Below are positions 1 to 12,424 of a stretch of 64,000 bases of DNA, one piece after another; positions within the stretch are counted from its first letter, which is position 1; every line of letters starts with the position of its first letter. A model generated the notes under the pieces. The model was not told the origin of the DNA, ran no database searches, and saw only the letters and a program-made list of their open reading frames with translations. The stretch covers positions 8,308,001 through 8,372,000 of the forward strand of contig OX485803.1 of NCBI GenBank assembly GCA_950295325.1, in the 5' to 3' direction. A program made the position numbers and the translations under genes. The DNA is from Polytrichum commune. Lineage: Eukaryota > Streptophyta > Polytrichopsida > Polytrichales > Polytrichaceae.

Positions 1-992
1 ATTTGATGTCCTTAACATATCATTAAACAATACAAATATTGGAAGAAGACGATGGATTGTTATATATTAGTTGTCCGAAATCCTTACATGCATAAACATA
101 CTATGAAGTCCCTATGAAGTATAATTTTGAATCATTGTAATATGTGTGATTAAATAAATGAAATCACTGAAATAAACAAGGATAGAGCCTTTTATTTTAT
201 TTTCAAATTTTAATTTGTTTTCGAGTGTGTATGTCATCATTTCGGATGCCCAATAGAAAACCCACAATTGACTCATAAGTTAGCCCCGCAAATTCGTGTT
301 GGGTTTACATAGGAACCTAATTGTATGCCCAAGGGTGAAGATTTCACACATTCACATAATTTTGATTTACATTATCTTCCTCTCATCATGTTACCAAGTG
401 AAATCCCCTTCCACTCTTTTCAAATTTTCCATAATAAAAAATGATTCAAACAATCTAAAAATTTAATGCTTTATTTTCAAATTGATTTTTTGGGTAAACA
501 AACAATCTATTTGAGGTTGTATGGCTTTTATACATGTAAATAGAAATATATGTACAATTTTTTTCTTCCTTTCAAAATAAGTTTTACGAGTGGATGACAA
601 ATGTATTAATTCAAGTGCTTGCTTGTCGTGTATCTTATGGTACAATTTGATTGTGTAAGGATGTGATCTATAGATAATGTGTTACAGGTTTTGTATGGAG
701 AGAACATGATCTTTGAGCCTTTGCAATCTCCCATCTTGGATCGTCCCATTGTTGAAACATCACTTAGAAGATACAAAACCATAACAATTTCCAGTGCGGC
801 TGCAAGCATGCCCGCAACCCTCACTAATTATGATATGCCAAGATCATAGTAACTTTTTATCTTCAATTCCTAAATCTCGACTGCTACATATTAAACTTCA
901 GTCCCTATTTATACGATTTCATGTGATGTGATGTTCATGTCACCAAGAGTTCTGATGCATAATCAAGCAGGTGGGAATCGATTTAGGGTGAT

Positions 993-1193
993 GTTCCGTA
1001 GCACTTACAAAGGATGAGGGCATACTTTTGATTGCTAAGTACAACCCAATAATTTTTATTTTTAGTTATGATCACACCTAAATCAAGATCAGAGAACCAA
1101 AATTAGTTTATTGAAGTCAGCTGAGGATGAATATGCAACAAACTTATAGAGGGTATGTTTTTGTCACGTCCCCCATGATAGGTGTTGGGAAAC
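993..1193. mobile_element. Family K MITE-like inverted-repeat element, copy 1
   Basis: About 200 bp bounded by diverged inverted ends. The left end reads GTTCCGTAGCACTTACAAAG and the reverse complement of the right end reads GTTTCCCAACACCTATCATG. Related copies occur at 10259-10460 and 54766-55434 and share internal text such as CCAAATTAGT. There is no coding capacity. I cannot assign a superfamily because no clear target duplication is visible. Confidence 0.5.
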
Positions 1194-1509
1194 GAATTTT
1201 TTAACACACTCAAGTGAAGGAGTATATGTTGTTGCTCTCAAACCTAGTTACCACCATATGTGCCTACTAGGCTCCACGGTTTTTTATAAATTAATTGTCA
1301 TATTTGGTGCAAAAGAGATCCAATAGTTTACCAACAAATGTTTTAATCTAATACATATCTAGATTTGACCTCCAAGGAGTATTCTAAAAAATTAAGTAAA
1401 AAATAATAATAATAATAATAATATGCTTGACATCATTGACCATTCTATACACTGGAGTTGAAAATTTGGAAATTTTTGCTCAATATACATGGATAGCACT
1501 CCTTATAGG

Positions 1510-1890
1510 TTGTATGAAGGTGGTTTTCAAATGGTTACTTTTTTGAACTAGTTACTAGCCCATTTCTCTTAGGATATGGAAACACACAATTAGTACAAGA
1601 TGGTTTGCAAATCCAAAATGAGGTTATAGTCACTTCCCTCATGATTTTCGGAGCTCATATGAATATCTTAATTTGATATAAGAAACAAATAGTCTTGTTC
1701 TCATTATATGGTCATATCTCCTCCCATTATGTTGATAATTAAGTCTAGAAATAAATGGTTATCATGTTTTGATTACACAATTCAACGTCTTTTAAACAAA
1801 TGTCTTTTGGGTAACAGTTCTTGGAGCCACACCTAATCACACACAAGTATAGGTACCCTAACAAGAAAAGTAAGTGACCGAATACGGGTT
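1510..1890 (+). repeat. Family H dispersed repeat, copy 1
   Basis: This stretch matches, with many differences, a roughly 350 bp unit seen again near 28615, 40250, 41880, 48560, 49930, 50880, 59690, 61000, 62820 and 63640. Shared landmarks in order are ATTAGTACAAGATGGTT, GAGCTCATATGAATATCTT, GGTTATCATGTTTTGA and a CCAATCTCTTTT-like segment. No terminal inverted repeat or poly(A) tail is evident. It is the most abundant repeat in the window. Confidence 0.6.
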
Positions 1891-2426
1891 GTCTACCTTA
1901 GAATGTGGTTGTTCATATGCAACGGAATGAGAGTGGCCACCATCCTCGTGGAAACGATTAAGTTAACGGAGGGACGTTGTCCGCCTCGGGATGTGGGGTG
2001 TTTCGTTATGACATGGATATGAGTGGCATGTGAAGCAAATGTACTAACAAAGTTACATCCTTCATACATAGATCAATGTTAAAGTACCATATGCCATTGC
2101 GGCCGAGCACACATCTCAACAACTCCAACCATAACATTTGTTTGGAACATTGAAATATCTTACCTTCGTCCATGCAAGTATGGTGCAAAACATGCCCCGA
2201 TCTTTCAATTTGGCCCTCCAACTTGGAGCATGTCCAACAACAACTCTCCAAAGAGCACGGCAATGCCGCGCCGGGACACACAAGAAAAAAAAAGTCTCGG
2301 GGTTGATAGTTACGGAGGTCCACATTCATTCATGTTTGTTGCATCTGGAGCCAATGTTTACATCAATTTGGAGGCAACCAAAAGACCGGGCCAATATCTA
2401 TTGCACTTGCGTGGGTGTATTATAAG

Positions 2427-2572
2427 GGCTTAGAGTTGTCATAATGTAAAAGGTAATGTATGAGGGGGATATTATGGGGAATAAGGACACCGTTTGCAAG
2501 GTGGTAATTGAGCATAGGTGTATGTGTTCCCCATAATGCACTCCCCCAAATGCATTACTGAACATCTAAGCC
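2427..2572. mobile_element. Small MITE-like inverted repeat
   Basis: The left end GGGCTTAGAGTTGTC and right end (reverse complement GGGCTTAGATGTTC) are inverted. Inside them a stronger pair runs from GTAATGTATGAGGGGGATA (2452 on) to its counterpart ending near 2564. Together they could fold into a hairpin of about 145 nt. There is no coding capacity. The target duplication is uncertain, so classification is open. Confidence 0.45.
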
Positions 2573-2999
2573 CAAGTGCAGATTCCAACAACTTTAATTG
2601 GTTGGGAAATGTTATGTCCAACCCAAAAATGTAGTATACGTGGAGTGCATTTCGCGAAATAAAGGTCCCTCATATCACAAAGGAAAGTTTGGTCTAGGTC
2701 TATACACTAGGTCACATGGCAAGGCTACCTCGGCCCACCATTATAGTTCTTGTATCAAATATAAACCATATGCCAATGTTACGCATTAGGTGTCACTATC
2801 CCATTGAATGTGTTGTCATGAGGACATGGACATCTCCAACCACATATGCGGTTTAAGATTCTATGTGGGCCCATTCCCAATGGCAGCCACCCCCAAAATT
2901 ACATATCTATAATCTATGAGAAGGGGGGGAGGGGGAGGAGGGGTGTTGTTAAGGCATGCTCGTGGGTTTCCTTTTACTTGATTCGAATGTCACAAATAT

Positions 3000-3440
3000 T
3001 TGGAGTCTTAATATATTCAAAACTCAACATCTTTAAGGTCGAGGCATCCATAGTCGACCAAGGCCAATCAACCGCTCACTGGGGTCATGTAATGCCCACG
3101 TGAATGAGATTTATTTTCTAAGGCGAACAAAGTTAAGGTTTATGTGGTGATGGCTTGTGATTGATTACCCTCATTAGAGTTTTGACAACTATTATAGCCA
3201 AGCATTAGGATTTGGATGAGCGGTTATGGGTTAACCTATAAATCAGCTATGTGTTACCCTAACTTTCACGCTTTGAAATTTGTAGCAATTTCCATAGTCA
3301 TGGGAAAAACTAGAAAAAAATTTATTTCGTTCTCCTTAATATTTGTTTCTCTTCGCAAGAAAAACAATTCCCTGCTATTAGTCCTCCTAAACAAATGCAA
3401 ACTCTCATATCTTACTGATTATGGATGCCTTGCCCTTAAG
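3000..3440 (+). repeat. Family G dispersed repeat, copy 1
   Basis: About 440 bp closely resembling 52680-53075 and 53155-53565. Landmarks are GAGGCATCCATAGTCGACCA, TTGATTACCCTCATTAGAG and GGTTATGGGTTAACCTAT. All three copies keep an open frame of about 45 codons beginning with ATG and the residues SGYGLTY, then CYP and KFV. I do not recognise the peptide, and conservation may only reflect common descent. Confidence 0.6.
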
Positions 3441-4565
3441 TCGATGGTGCAAGCATAGTGAAGTGGACCAAAAAAATGCTCTAATATACAAAACCCATAA
3501 TTATTTTGGTCAAATGCCCAAATGTAGTAGTAAAATGTTGTTTATATTGAATTCCTTATCCATAGTGCCCTCTATTGTTGTGTGGAGATTCTAGAAAATA
3601 AAGCATGGAGATGAGATCTTCAAAATGTATTATTAAAAGTAAATCAAAATGCTAAATGCTAAATTTGGTTTGGACGTGAATTTCAATACCTTAAATGTTT
3701 TGGGCTTGGAATTTTTTTCCCTTGGATTCATCATAAACTTGAGGACATCATCATCAATAATTGTATAATGTTGTTAATTTGATGTAATTTTATCACATTA
3801 ATAATTTAAGATAATTACTTGTTCAACATCACATACTTGTACATCATTTGTAGCGTCTTCTTAAATATGTGTACATATTTTGAATTACTCTTGATCAACA
3901 TAAATTACTTGGCTTTGTATATTGATATGTTTCTTATATTTTAAAAATCATAGAATCCAAATAAGTGTATAGTTTTGAATCACTTGAACCTTTGCAAGGT
4001 TCAAAAGCTATCAACTTTGTTGTGCTTTCACATTGATGAGGTTAATAGATAGATGTCATGGCCAAATTTGGTGGGTGCAAGGGAAAGCCTAGGGTGGAAG
4101 GTAGTGGACATTTATAATTTGGTGAAAAAATGATGTGCAAATTTGAGGAGGATTGTCCTTCCCACCCTAGACAATGATTATTATTGAATAGTAAACAAAG
4201 TGCTCAAATCATATACATCAATTACATGATGATAACCAAGAGATATCTTGATCAATAAATATATGTCATATTAGTTTTATATATATATGGGGTGCATTTT
4301 GGGAGAGGATAAGTAGAGGCATATTCTCGTGTGTAAGGTTGAAGGCTTTAAAAAATGTGTTAAAATGTTAATGCTTGAGGCTTTGATTTATTAAGGCTAC
4401 CCGTTATATTGGACATTTGGAGATTCTTAGGTCCATGGAATACCCGTTTAGTGGAATGTTGTATTTTATTGAGTTTGGTTGTGTGGTGTGGAGGTTGTTG
4501 GGAAGTATGGCAAGGTCATTTGCATATGTGCTTTGGATTCACATGGAGGGGGTCACTCATCACGG

Positions 4566-4740
4566 AGAAATTTGGGCATAATCGGTTGAAATCGTAGTGT
4601 TTCCAAGTCCAACCGGTTACATGTTAACATCCTTCAATATTTCTATATTAATTTGATGTATATTTCATAAATTCCTCTAAAGTGATCAATAATTCTCTTG
4701 AAGTCTTGAACTTCAACCGGTTCATCTGTAACTAACTGCC
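4566..4740 (-). repeat. Family A (AACCGGTT) dispersed repeat, copy 1
   Basis: A roughly 200 bp unit that recurs at 18685, 39126, 49605, 53895 and 57010 in both orientations. Shared landmarks are two copies of ACCGGTTGA near one end, a TAGAGGAATCTATGGAATATACC-like centre, and a CCGGTTGGACTTGGAAACAC-like segment before GATTATGCCC. The palindrome AACCGGTT appears up to three times per unit. Ends resemble short inverted CGGGGAGA/TCTCC. No class can be assigned. Confidence 0.65.
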
Positions 4741-4923
4741 GGTAATCCCCAATCATTGGAGGGGGGTCAAGGAATATAATTAAGAGGTATGGGCCATGGT
4801 TGGTCACCAATTTTACTTAGTACGTGGTATGAAGAGTCCACACCCCAAGAATGTGGGCTTAATGTGTCTTTGTAAATGGTTCTTGAATGGGTAGAGTGGG
4901 GGTTGAAGGAGATTGTGGAGTTA

Positions 4924-5412
4924 CAGTAATCTCCCGCTTAAGTACGCATCCTGGTTAAGTGCGTAATTTTTTTGAAAAAATTGAGGGTTGATACTTTATT
5001 GTTTGAACATGCCATACAAAGTCATTTGCCGTGAATGCATGATTTTTTTACACTTGACATTCAATGTCAGTTTGTTGACGTTTTGTTGAAACTTCTCAAA
5101 CGATCGTCGCAGTTCATCGTACATATGTCCAGCTTCCGTTTGAACACCGGAGCAAAGCAATTGGTCGTCGATGTTAAGGACAATGTTGTGTAGAGCTCCA
5201 AAGCCTTTGAAGTCGGTGGCATTTTCAGATTCAACAAATGTTTCGATAGGCTGGATTTCGGTCAAGCGGGTTGCCTAAAGTTTCATCCGTTTCCCATTGC
5301 AATTCATTGAATCAAAGGGTTTAAAAAGCAATATGAGTAAAGTATGCACCTACCAACTAAGTGCGCACCAACGGCTTTGGTTCAAAGTGCGTACTTAAGC
5401 GGGAGATTACTG
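4924..5412. mobile_element. Tc1/mariner pogo-like element, 489 bp
   Basis: Both ends carry the inverted repeat CAGTAATCTCCCGCTTAA followed by GTACGCA, and the element is flanked by TA on each side (4922-4923 and 5413-5414). TA duplication and CAGT/ACTG ends are hallmarks of the pogo branch of Tc1/mariner. A second subterminal motif of the AAGTGCG type occurs inside each end, at about 4954-4964 and 5357-5366, which could be further transposase-binding sites. The interior carries a short open frame on the minus strand (4996-5265) that looks like a transposase C-terminus. The element is therefore a deletion derivative and non-autonomous. Confidence 0.75.
4996..5265 (-). pseudogene. Probable C-terminal remnant of a pogo-like transposase
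   Basis: An 89-residue open frame inside the pogo-like element. It is acidic at first, then has a heptad-like helical stretch (about residues 50-68), a basic patch (KCKK, about 71-74), and ends with RQMTLYGMFKQ. The last part fits a PCNA-interacting (PIP) motif: Q, then L three residues on, then hydrophobic and Phe. Drosophila pogo transposase has a C-terminal PIP motif, and related transposases often end in short segments with Thr and Phe. A stop codon lies a few codons upstream in the same frame, and no DDE catalytic domain or CENP-B-like DNA-binding domain is present. The protein could not catalyse transposition. Identity rests on location and the C-terminal motif only; it could be fortuitous. 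Confidence 0.45.
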
Positions 5413-5414
5413 TA

Positions 5415-8400
5415 TGAGAGCTTGTGTATTGTGAGAGGAGGCGTTGCTATCTTTGTTGATGCGACACTTGAGACTCACATGCACCAAGACATGGAAAATA
5501 TAAGGGGTATTCCACCACCCTTAAACCCTCCCTGGCATGCTTGATTTGAGCATCAATGTGCTTGATTATTTGTGTTGAATATGTAAGCACAATTCTAGTT
5601 TTGCATCCATTGTTGTTGCATGAGTGCCTCCAACATTTGATTTGGTTGTGGTTTGTGACAAGTGCCTTTTTTTTAATGTTCAAGTGCTCAGAAAGACCCT
5701 CTCAATTTTGTTGCATGTATGTTGAACTTAAACATGGCATCTATGATTTAAGCACTCATGTAATCCAATATTGTCACAATATGTGTCCCTTTTGATGCAT
5801 GTTTGCAATGGCCCGGCTTGGATATACCACTTAAATGTAGTTGCGTGGATTAAGATGAGCAAGACCGCGTACCTTGGGAATTCATTCGTTGTTTCGTAAG
5901 CGGGAGAAGATGCTTCATGTGGTGATGCATTGTGTTCTTGAGATTGATGCAATTGAATTCATGAGATAAGCACATCATGTACTAAAGAGATTGGTTGTGG
6001 AATTCATGAAGAGGCTTGCAAGATCTTGTTGGGCACGTGAAACGAAAGTGTTGAGGAAAGTCTTTTTTTAGGGGTGGGGATGGGGATAGCTACTTCTTGG
6101 TTTTTCCATGGAGGGAAATGCCAAATGACTACCCAAAAGGGGATGAGATCACCATATTTTAGATGACTAAACATGTATATGGTTGAATATGTGTGTGTTC
6201 ATCCACAATGTACATTCATAAGGATGTAAGTGGCTTCTTCACTTCAAAATTGATAGCCGTTAGAGTTGCCCTGAAGGTTTGTGGGGGGGAAAAATCACAC
6301 ATGTCTAGCAAATGACATGCAACATTGCTCCGTTTAAAACAAAAAGTTGTATTCTTGCATTATCATAATGACATTATAAGTGGTCGTACCCATGGTTGGT
6401 CAAGTCATGAACATAATTTTTGTTTTGTGCCACATCAACTTTGTGACAAGTTTCAATTGACTGCATTATAACTTTTCATTTCAAAATGAATTAACATATA
6501 CATGTTAAGACCTACTTTTGGGTGCAACATGAAACAACTTTTCTCTTGAAACAAACACTTATAGTATTACTCTAAGGGATAATATGGCAACTCATTGGAT
6601 TGGATAACTGTGGAAAAAAATCAATGCTCAACACCCTCTCCACACTAACTACTTTATGCACATTTGTATAACCTTTTAAGAATATCACATACATGCTCTT
6701 TAAAAACTTGACACAAGTTGAAGCTTTAGTCAGCTCAATCTCATTCTTATGGCATTGGAATTATACAAGATTTTCTAATTGAATCGATTTTTTTCATGGA
6801 ATTTATTACACATCAAAACAGGGAAAATCTCATGTAAGTAATTAGCATAGGTTTGTATACCTCAAAAAAATGTCAAGATTGCCATGTTATTATAGTTATA
6901 CACCCATATTCGTTACGTACATGTTACAATGTTCTTTTTTGAAATGTTTTTTCATCCAAAAAGTAGCATTGTCTTGGGGGAAAAGAGGGGTAAAGCATAT
7001 CAAGGTGAAGTGGGTGAACTTGTAGGGATTCACTTTCAAGCGTACACAAACTATGAATTCTAGTCACTTATTGAGGTTGATGCACTTAATTTCATTAAAG
7101 TTTTCATATTAGGTAACACTACCATCAACATGTGAGTTCTAGAGCACTAGTCCAATGCAATAGATTTGCAATTCCCTCCCCCCCAAAAAAAAGAAAAGGA
7201 AAAAGTCAAGAAAAGAAGTTTGTGTAGATCTTGCGCTCTAGGACTTGTATATTGATAGTGTGATAGTTGTAGACATACAAGCAATGGTCTTCAATGGCCA
7301 CGGTGGGGCACATGAAATGGGTAGTAGTCAAGCAAATGCTAAGCATCGTTTTTTTGTTTTTTTTTCCATAACATCATTTAGGGAGCCCACATGGTTGTGG
7401 GCCCCATTAAATTGAATAGACGTGCTCAAAATAACATGCTCAATGCTTGGATTGTGTTTGATTTCAATTTGGATTTGAGAGCATAGTTTGAGTGTGAGTG
7501 TTGGTAGCAAGAGAACATGTCATGCAAGTTGATAATGTTACGTCCATCTAAACAAGTAACTCACAATTTTATTTTATTATTTATCTACACCTAACCACAC
7601 GACACTCAAATGTGGGTGTGCGTTTACAATGAGTAACCAAATTTGACCGAGTTACCTAAGAAGTAAAACCTACTTTCCATCCTTCCCTCTCCTCTTCATC
7701 CTTTAACATATCTTCCTCACTCCCTCTCTCTATCCACACCTTCCTACCTTACCCATTCCTCGGAGTTTCCTTTGCATTGCTAAGATTCATGATTATGATT
7801 GGTTTATTTGGGGGGATAGGAACATTGATTGACACATGTGAATGATAGGCGAATACAAAATCTAACTTCATGTCCAAAGAAACGTAAATGAAGAGCCCTC
7901 TCCATATGTGTGAGATATATACTTCCACCTTTCAAATTAAGGCTCTTAACCTTCGGAGAAGTTAACATGCCAAGAAGGAAATCAAAAATATTAATAAAAG
8001 AATCAACTTGACATGCACCTTATTATTGAACTTACATGATTCTGCACTAACTTATGGCATAACCCCTTATTAAGGTCATTCATTCGAATTCTTGGGCTAA
8101 ACTCTAGAAGGGCACTTACAGAGAGGTCTATCATAATTTGACACTTTGAAATCGTTAAAGTTTCATCCTTTTCAAGAAACAAACTTGTCAAAGGCCCTTA
8201 CATAATACGATTTTTGTGCAAATTCATGTTTAGTTATATACTTCCGACTTAGCTCGATTGGCAACATATTTGACTTAGGAAAGCACAAATCCACTACGTG
8301 CAGGGCAAGCCTCAAGAGTCTCTCTTGAAAGATCTTATGTTGTAGGATATTTCCCAAAGTTTCTCCATCTTCATGCTTATTATCACGAGGCATGTGTCCA

Positions 8401-8560
8401 AACTGGTGACCATTCTATGTTGCTCCTGGAGAGATCCATCGTGACATTCTAAAACAAACAAAACCCACTCCTCCTACTATAACTACTACAACATACATAC
8501 GTACGTCCATCCTAGAAGATTCCCACCACTATTGAGCCACTACCACGACCTAATTAAAAC
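5415..8560. other. AT-rich gene-free stretch
   Basis: I see no supported gene here. Open frames are short and unrelated to anything I recognise. The stretch contains short homopolymers and a purine run near 7180-7205 (Cs then A/G). Repeat-family text is weak, and no clear inverted-repeat element was found. Confidence 0.5.
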
Positions 8561-9670
8561 CGCCTTCGAACCACTCGTCGTCGTTTATTGACGAAACATC
8601 ATGGTGGTGGTGGGGGGGAGCCCCCCCCCCCCCTCCCAACGACACTATTGACCGCTATCCTAGTGCCCGCCAATCCGAAGCCCCACCCGCCCACCCACTA
8701 GTTTACTCGCTGCCCGCCCGGTGGGCCAATCGAATAATCGGGATGCCCGGGCCACGGAAGCACCGGTGGAGATTCGCGAGGGGGGGGGGGGGGTTGGCGC
8801 AACCCGCCCCGGGCATGACAATTTTGGATGTCGTTCCCAAGCCAAGTCGGGCAACAAGTGGACAAACTAGCATGCGAACTTCAACTACACGAGGCGACGT
8901 TGTGGTTGGTGGAGCAACTCCACATTAACTAGCTTGCGTTAATAAGTTTATTTTGGCTATTGCTCCGACTCTGCCTATGTCTTGAACCGCGAACTCCTTT
9001 GGTTGGACCCGGGGCCTCCACCCCTCCGCCCCCACACGCGCCGAGCCGAGGCCCCGGCCCCGGCCCGGCGAGGGGGTCACCCGACTCCACCCGACCCGAC
9101 CCGACCCGAACTTGGAAAAAGCTCGTTTGTTTGATTACTTGTTTGTTTGCTTGTTTAAACATGAGGCCGCTACTAGCTAGCCCCACATTGATGTATAAGC
9201 ATATAGCTAGTGTATTAGCTCCAAGCCACCCGGGTGTTCCGGTGCCCTTTGGTGTGATACTTATGATTCAATCCCCAACCCTCCTCCGAGCTTGGAAAGT
9301 GGGTTTGGGGGGGGGGGGGGGGGCACCACCCGCCCGTACGCATATGATGAGCCACAACGAATTATTTTTTGGGGCACTTGACCGCTTCGTCCGCACACAT
9401 ACACGGGAGTGAGTGAGTGAGTGAGTGAGCCTATCATTCATCCGGCCCGAGGTTTGTGGCGGCTAATCGGAGTTGTCGCTTCGGGTCCCATTCGACGGAT
9501 TCGGAGCCGACGGTGTGTTTGTTTTGTTTGGACACGCTTGTGGGGTTTGGTGGGTGGGTGGGTGGGTGGGTGTGGGTGGGGTCTATTGGTAGTTCCTCTT
9601 CCCACTATGGGGCTTGGGAATCTACCGCCTCCGTGGATTTTGGCACCACCACGTGTGTAGTGGAAGAGAA
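8560..9670. other. GC-rich island with G/C homopolymers, no supportable gene
   Basis: Base composition rises sharply against the AT-rich surroundings. It holds a G7-AG-C13 inverted homopolymer (8612-8633), G14 (8780-8793), G17 (9307-9323), a CCCGA repeat near 9088-9108, (GAGT)n at 9408-9432 and a GGGT repeat near 9548-9575. The longest frame, 8960-9412 plus, is 150 codons but is low-complexity Pro/Gly/Arg text at its start with no recognisable domain. The island could be a decayed gene end, a promoter region or captured sequence. Confidence 0.4.
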
Positions 9671-9680
9671 CTAGGTGGTG

Positions 9681-10258
9681 AGATCGTATGATCTCGGTAC
9701 CACACTAAATGTTGTGTTGAGTGTCGCTACATGGTATGTTATGTCATTGTGGTAACTTTTTCTAGTGACACTTCATGTGAATACGTTTACGAGTGTTGTC
9801 ATCCCAACTCACGTTTAGTTTATAGATTCTACATCCTAAACATTCGCATGGATGATTTAGATTTGAATGAGAAATCACTTAGCAAGTGACCACAATTACA
9901 ACATTGTGAATCTGTAGTGCCTGAAAAAGTTATTGGAGTTTCAAGTAAAGTTGCTTATGTTCGATGATGTCCACACAACCGATTTGACATTTGTTGGTGA
10001 AATATGAGATTCATGGTAAATAGCTATAGCATTGCATAATTACAGATAGTAAGTGACACTAAATACAACATCTAGTGTAGTATTCATGACTTCACACTTT
10101 CCCTGCAGAGTGTGCCTATCATTCATCCATCCGAATATTCTTGAGTTTTATGGCCATTTTTATTTGATTTGGAGCCTCTGACACTAATTTTGGTGTCGGT
10201 CGAGTTTTGGGAAATAAATTGTGGATGTTGATGGATAACAACTTGTTTCATGGGTGAT
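9681..10258. repeat. Probable degenerate family D element and flanking DNA
   Basis: The start (CCACACTAAATGTTGTG near 9700) and the end near 10080 (AGTGACACTAAATACAAC then TAGTGTAG) resemble the inverted termini of family D, with an internal segment GCATTGCATAATTAC. The resemblance is partial and the middle is not alignable by eye. Confidence 0.35.
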
Positions 10259-10460
10259 GTTTCATAACACCTACCAAGGGGGAGGGTGAAAATGTTTTAC
10301 TGTGTAGAGCCCAAATATTGTCTAGGTAAAGAAACACCTACATCGGGGTCAAAGATCCCAAATTAGTCTTTTGAGGTTAAAATAGGATCAACCAACAACA
10401 AACGTACATGGGAGCATGTTTTTACCTCACCCCCACCCCCCATGGTAGGTGCTAGGAAAC
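10259..10460. mobile_element. Family K MITE-like element, copy 2
   Basis: The best preserved K copy. The left end GTTTCATAACACCTACCAAG and the reverse complement of the right end GTTTCCTAGCACCTACCATG form the inverted termini, followed inward by G-rich runs on both sides. It is about 202 bp and non-coding. Confidence 0.6.
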
Positions 10461-12424
10461 GAAATCCTTGGGGAGCTCCGTAATTATTTGAAATTTGAAG
10501 AGCATAATCAACCAATGACCATGACATTTAATAAGTGGTATGAACGCTAAAAGTGAGGCTAGAGTACTTGGGGTTAGAACTTATTAGACCATTTGTATAT
10601 TCCTTGGACAATCTTGACCATTGAAACTAAAATGAAAAACTTAATGGTAGTAATACTTCTTATGTTAAGTAGTAGTTGCATGGCTTCCTTCTTCTTATTT
10701 AATGTATTGCTTCTTTTTGAAAATATCTTAGAATTTCCATGTTGTAAGAGAGAGAGAGAGTTGTCATTTTTCAAAGCTTTTCAAACTCAAAGCTTGATCT
10801 ACGTCTTTTCTAAGGCCTTTTCCTTTTTAGTCTTCATCAAAATGAAGAAAGGGTGGGTGGGTGGGATTTTCTTTCGTCACAAGTCTATTGCCTCCCTAAA
10901 CATAGCATCCAATATTGTAACTATATATTTAGTGCTATGTTTTACATCATAGTAAGTTGATTGAACTTTCAACTAGGTATACGTATGCTTATCAAAGTAG
11001 TTAGATACTCCACTATGTTTCTTTGCTTTCAAATCAAAGTTTAATAGCATGGGTTGTCATAAAGGCATAAAGTACTAAAATGCTATGATATATGTTATGG
11101 TGACAAATATCCATCACATATGGCAACTGAGTTCAAAATATAGTCTAATATATGACTACATTGTGCCCAATGATTATTGTTGCGACCAAGTACTAAAGCA
11201 AAGATGTGATATGTAGACTTACGTACCTCACTTGTATGTAATCTCAATGTCTCAACTACTTTCTAGGATTTGTGTATACATCAAGATACTAATTCAAAGT
11301 AACATAACAACTTTTACAAGTGCAATATTTCAAGAGTGAAAGAGCATCCAAACATGAGTAATGCACTATTGTTGGTGTTGAAAATGTGAAAAACTAGCCT
11401 CACGTGCACCTGTGCCATCCAAACATACATTTGTGTGTTAGAAAGGCGTGTGTTAGGTGTCTTCAACTAAGCTTAGTTGCAATGCATGTCACACATTTAC
11501 CTCACCTATCAAGTGCATTGAATGTTTGCAAACACTTATACTCAATACAAAACATTGGGTATACAAACCTGCTCTTTTGCCACATTGTGTAACTTTCTTG
11601 AACAATAACAACCTTGCATACACCAAACACCATGTGGTTCCACACTTATCGCGTATCTACTTAGCCTTATTGAACATTCTAACCTAAGTGCTTCCTCCTC
11701 CAAGTGTGTAAAAGAGTCTTCACATGGAAGAGTCTAGGGTTGAAGTATTGGTTTAGTAAGGTATAGTGGCCGCTTTAGGTCACTGAAACCCTAAATCGTG
11801 GAACATGGTAGCTTCCTTAATCATAGTTAGTTAACTCATGGTCAAGTATAGGGTAATGTTCTAACTTTGGTGTAAAACCTTCTAAGTATTACATGCTTTG
11901 TAGAAGGTTTTAATCAACTTGTCAAGAGTATCACATTTTATTATTCATATAGTTAGAAGGCAAATAGAGAGAGAGAGATTCATCCTTTATCATAGTTGCA
12001 ACTCATATATGAACCCAAAATGAGTTTGCTATACAATTTTAAGAGGCAAGATTGCACCACTTCTTTGATGACTAAAATCAGCAACAATCCCCAACATAGG
12101 GTCTTTGCTCATTGGACTCATCAAAATTGGGCCAAAACTCTTGTGTCACCTCCCTCCTCCTTAATTACCTAGCATTGTACTTTAAGGAAGTTGGTGAAAG
12201 GGATGAGATTTTTTTTCAAATTCAAGATGTAGGTTTTCCCCTTTTATGAATGCAAATATCGACGAGTTGGTGAAGATTTGGTGAAAATTTTACACTGTCA
12301 TTCTTGTACTTTGAGTCGGTTTGTCTAACATTTGCAATCAAACGACCCTCAAAGTTGTTGGTATAGTTACCTTCAGATTTTTCCATAAGCATGGAAGTCA
12401 AAATTTACTTGATCCAAGAAAGAA
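10461..12424. other. AT-rich gene-free stretch
   Basis: No gene is supported. A short AG microsatellite lies near 10747-10760 and another near 11966-11980. The 119-codon frame at 10593-10952 is hydrophobic with no recognisable motif, and I treat it as chance. Confidence 0.45.

Noticed and set aside
8960-9412. 150-codon plus-strand frame in the GC-rich island
   Set aside because: Low-complexity Pro/Gly/Arg start, homopolymer-encoded Gly run, no domain, and it is expected by chance where stop codons are rare.
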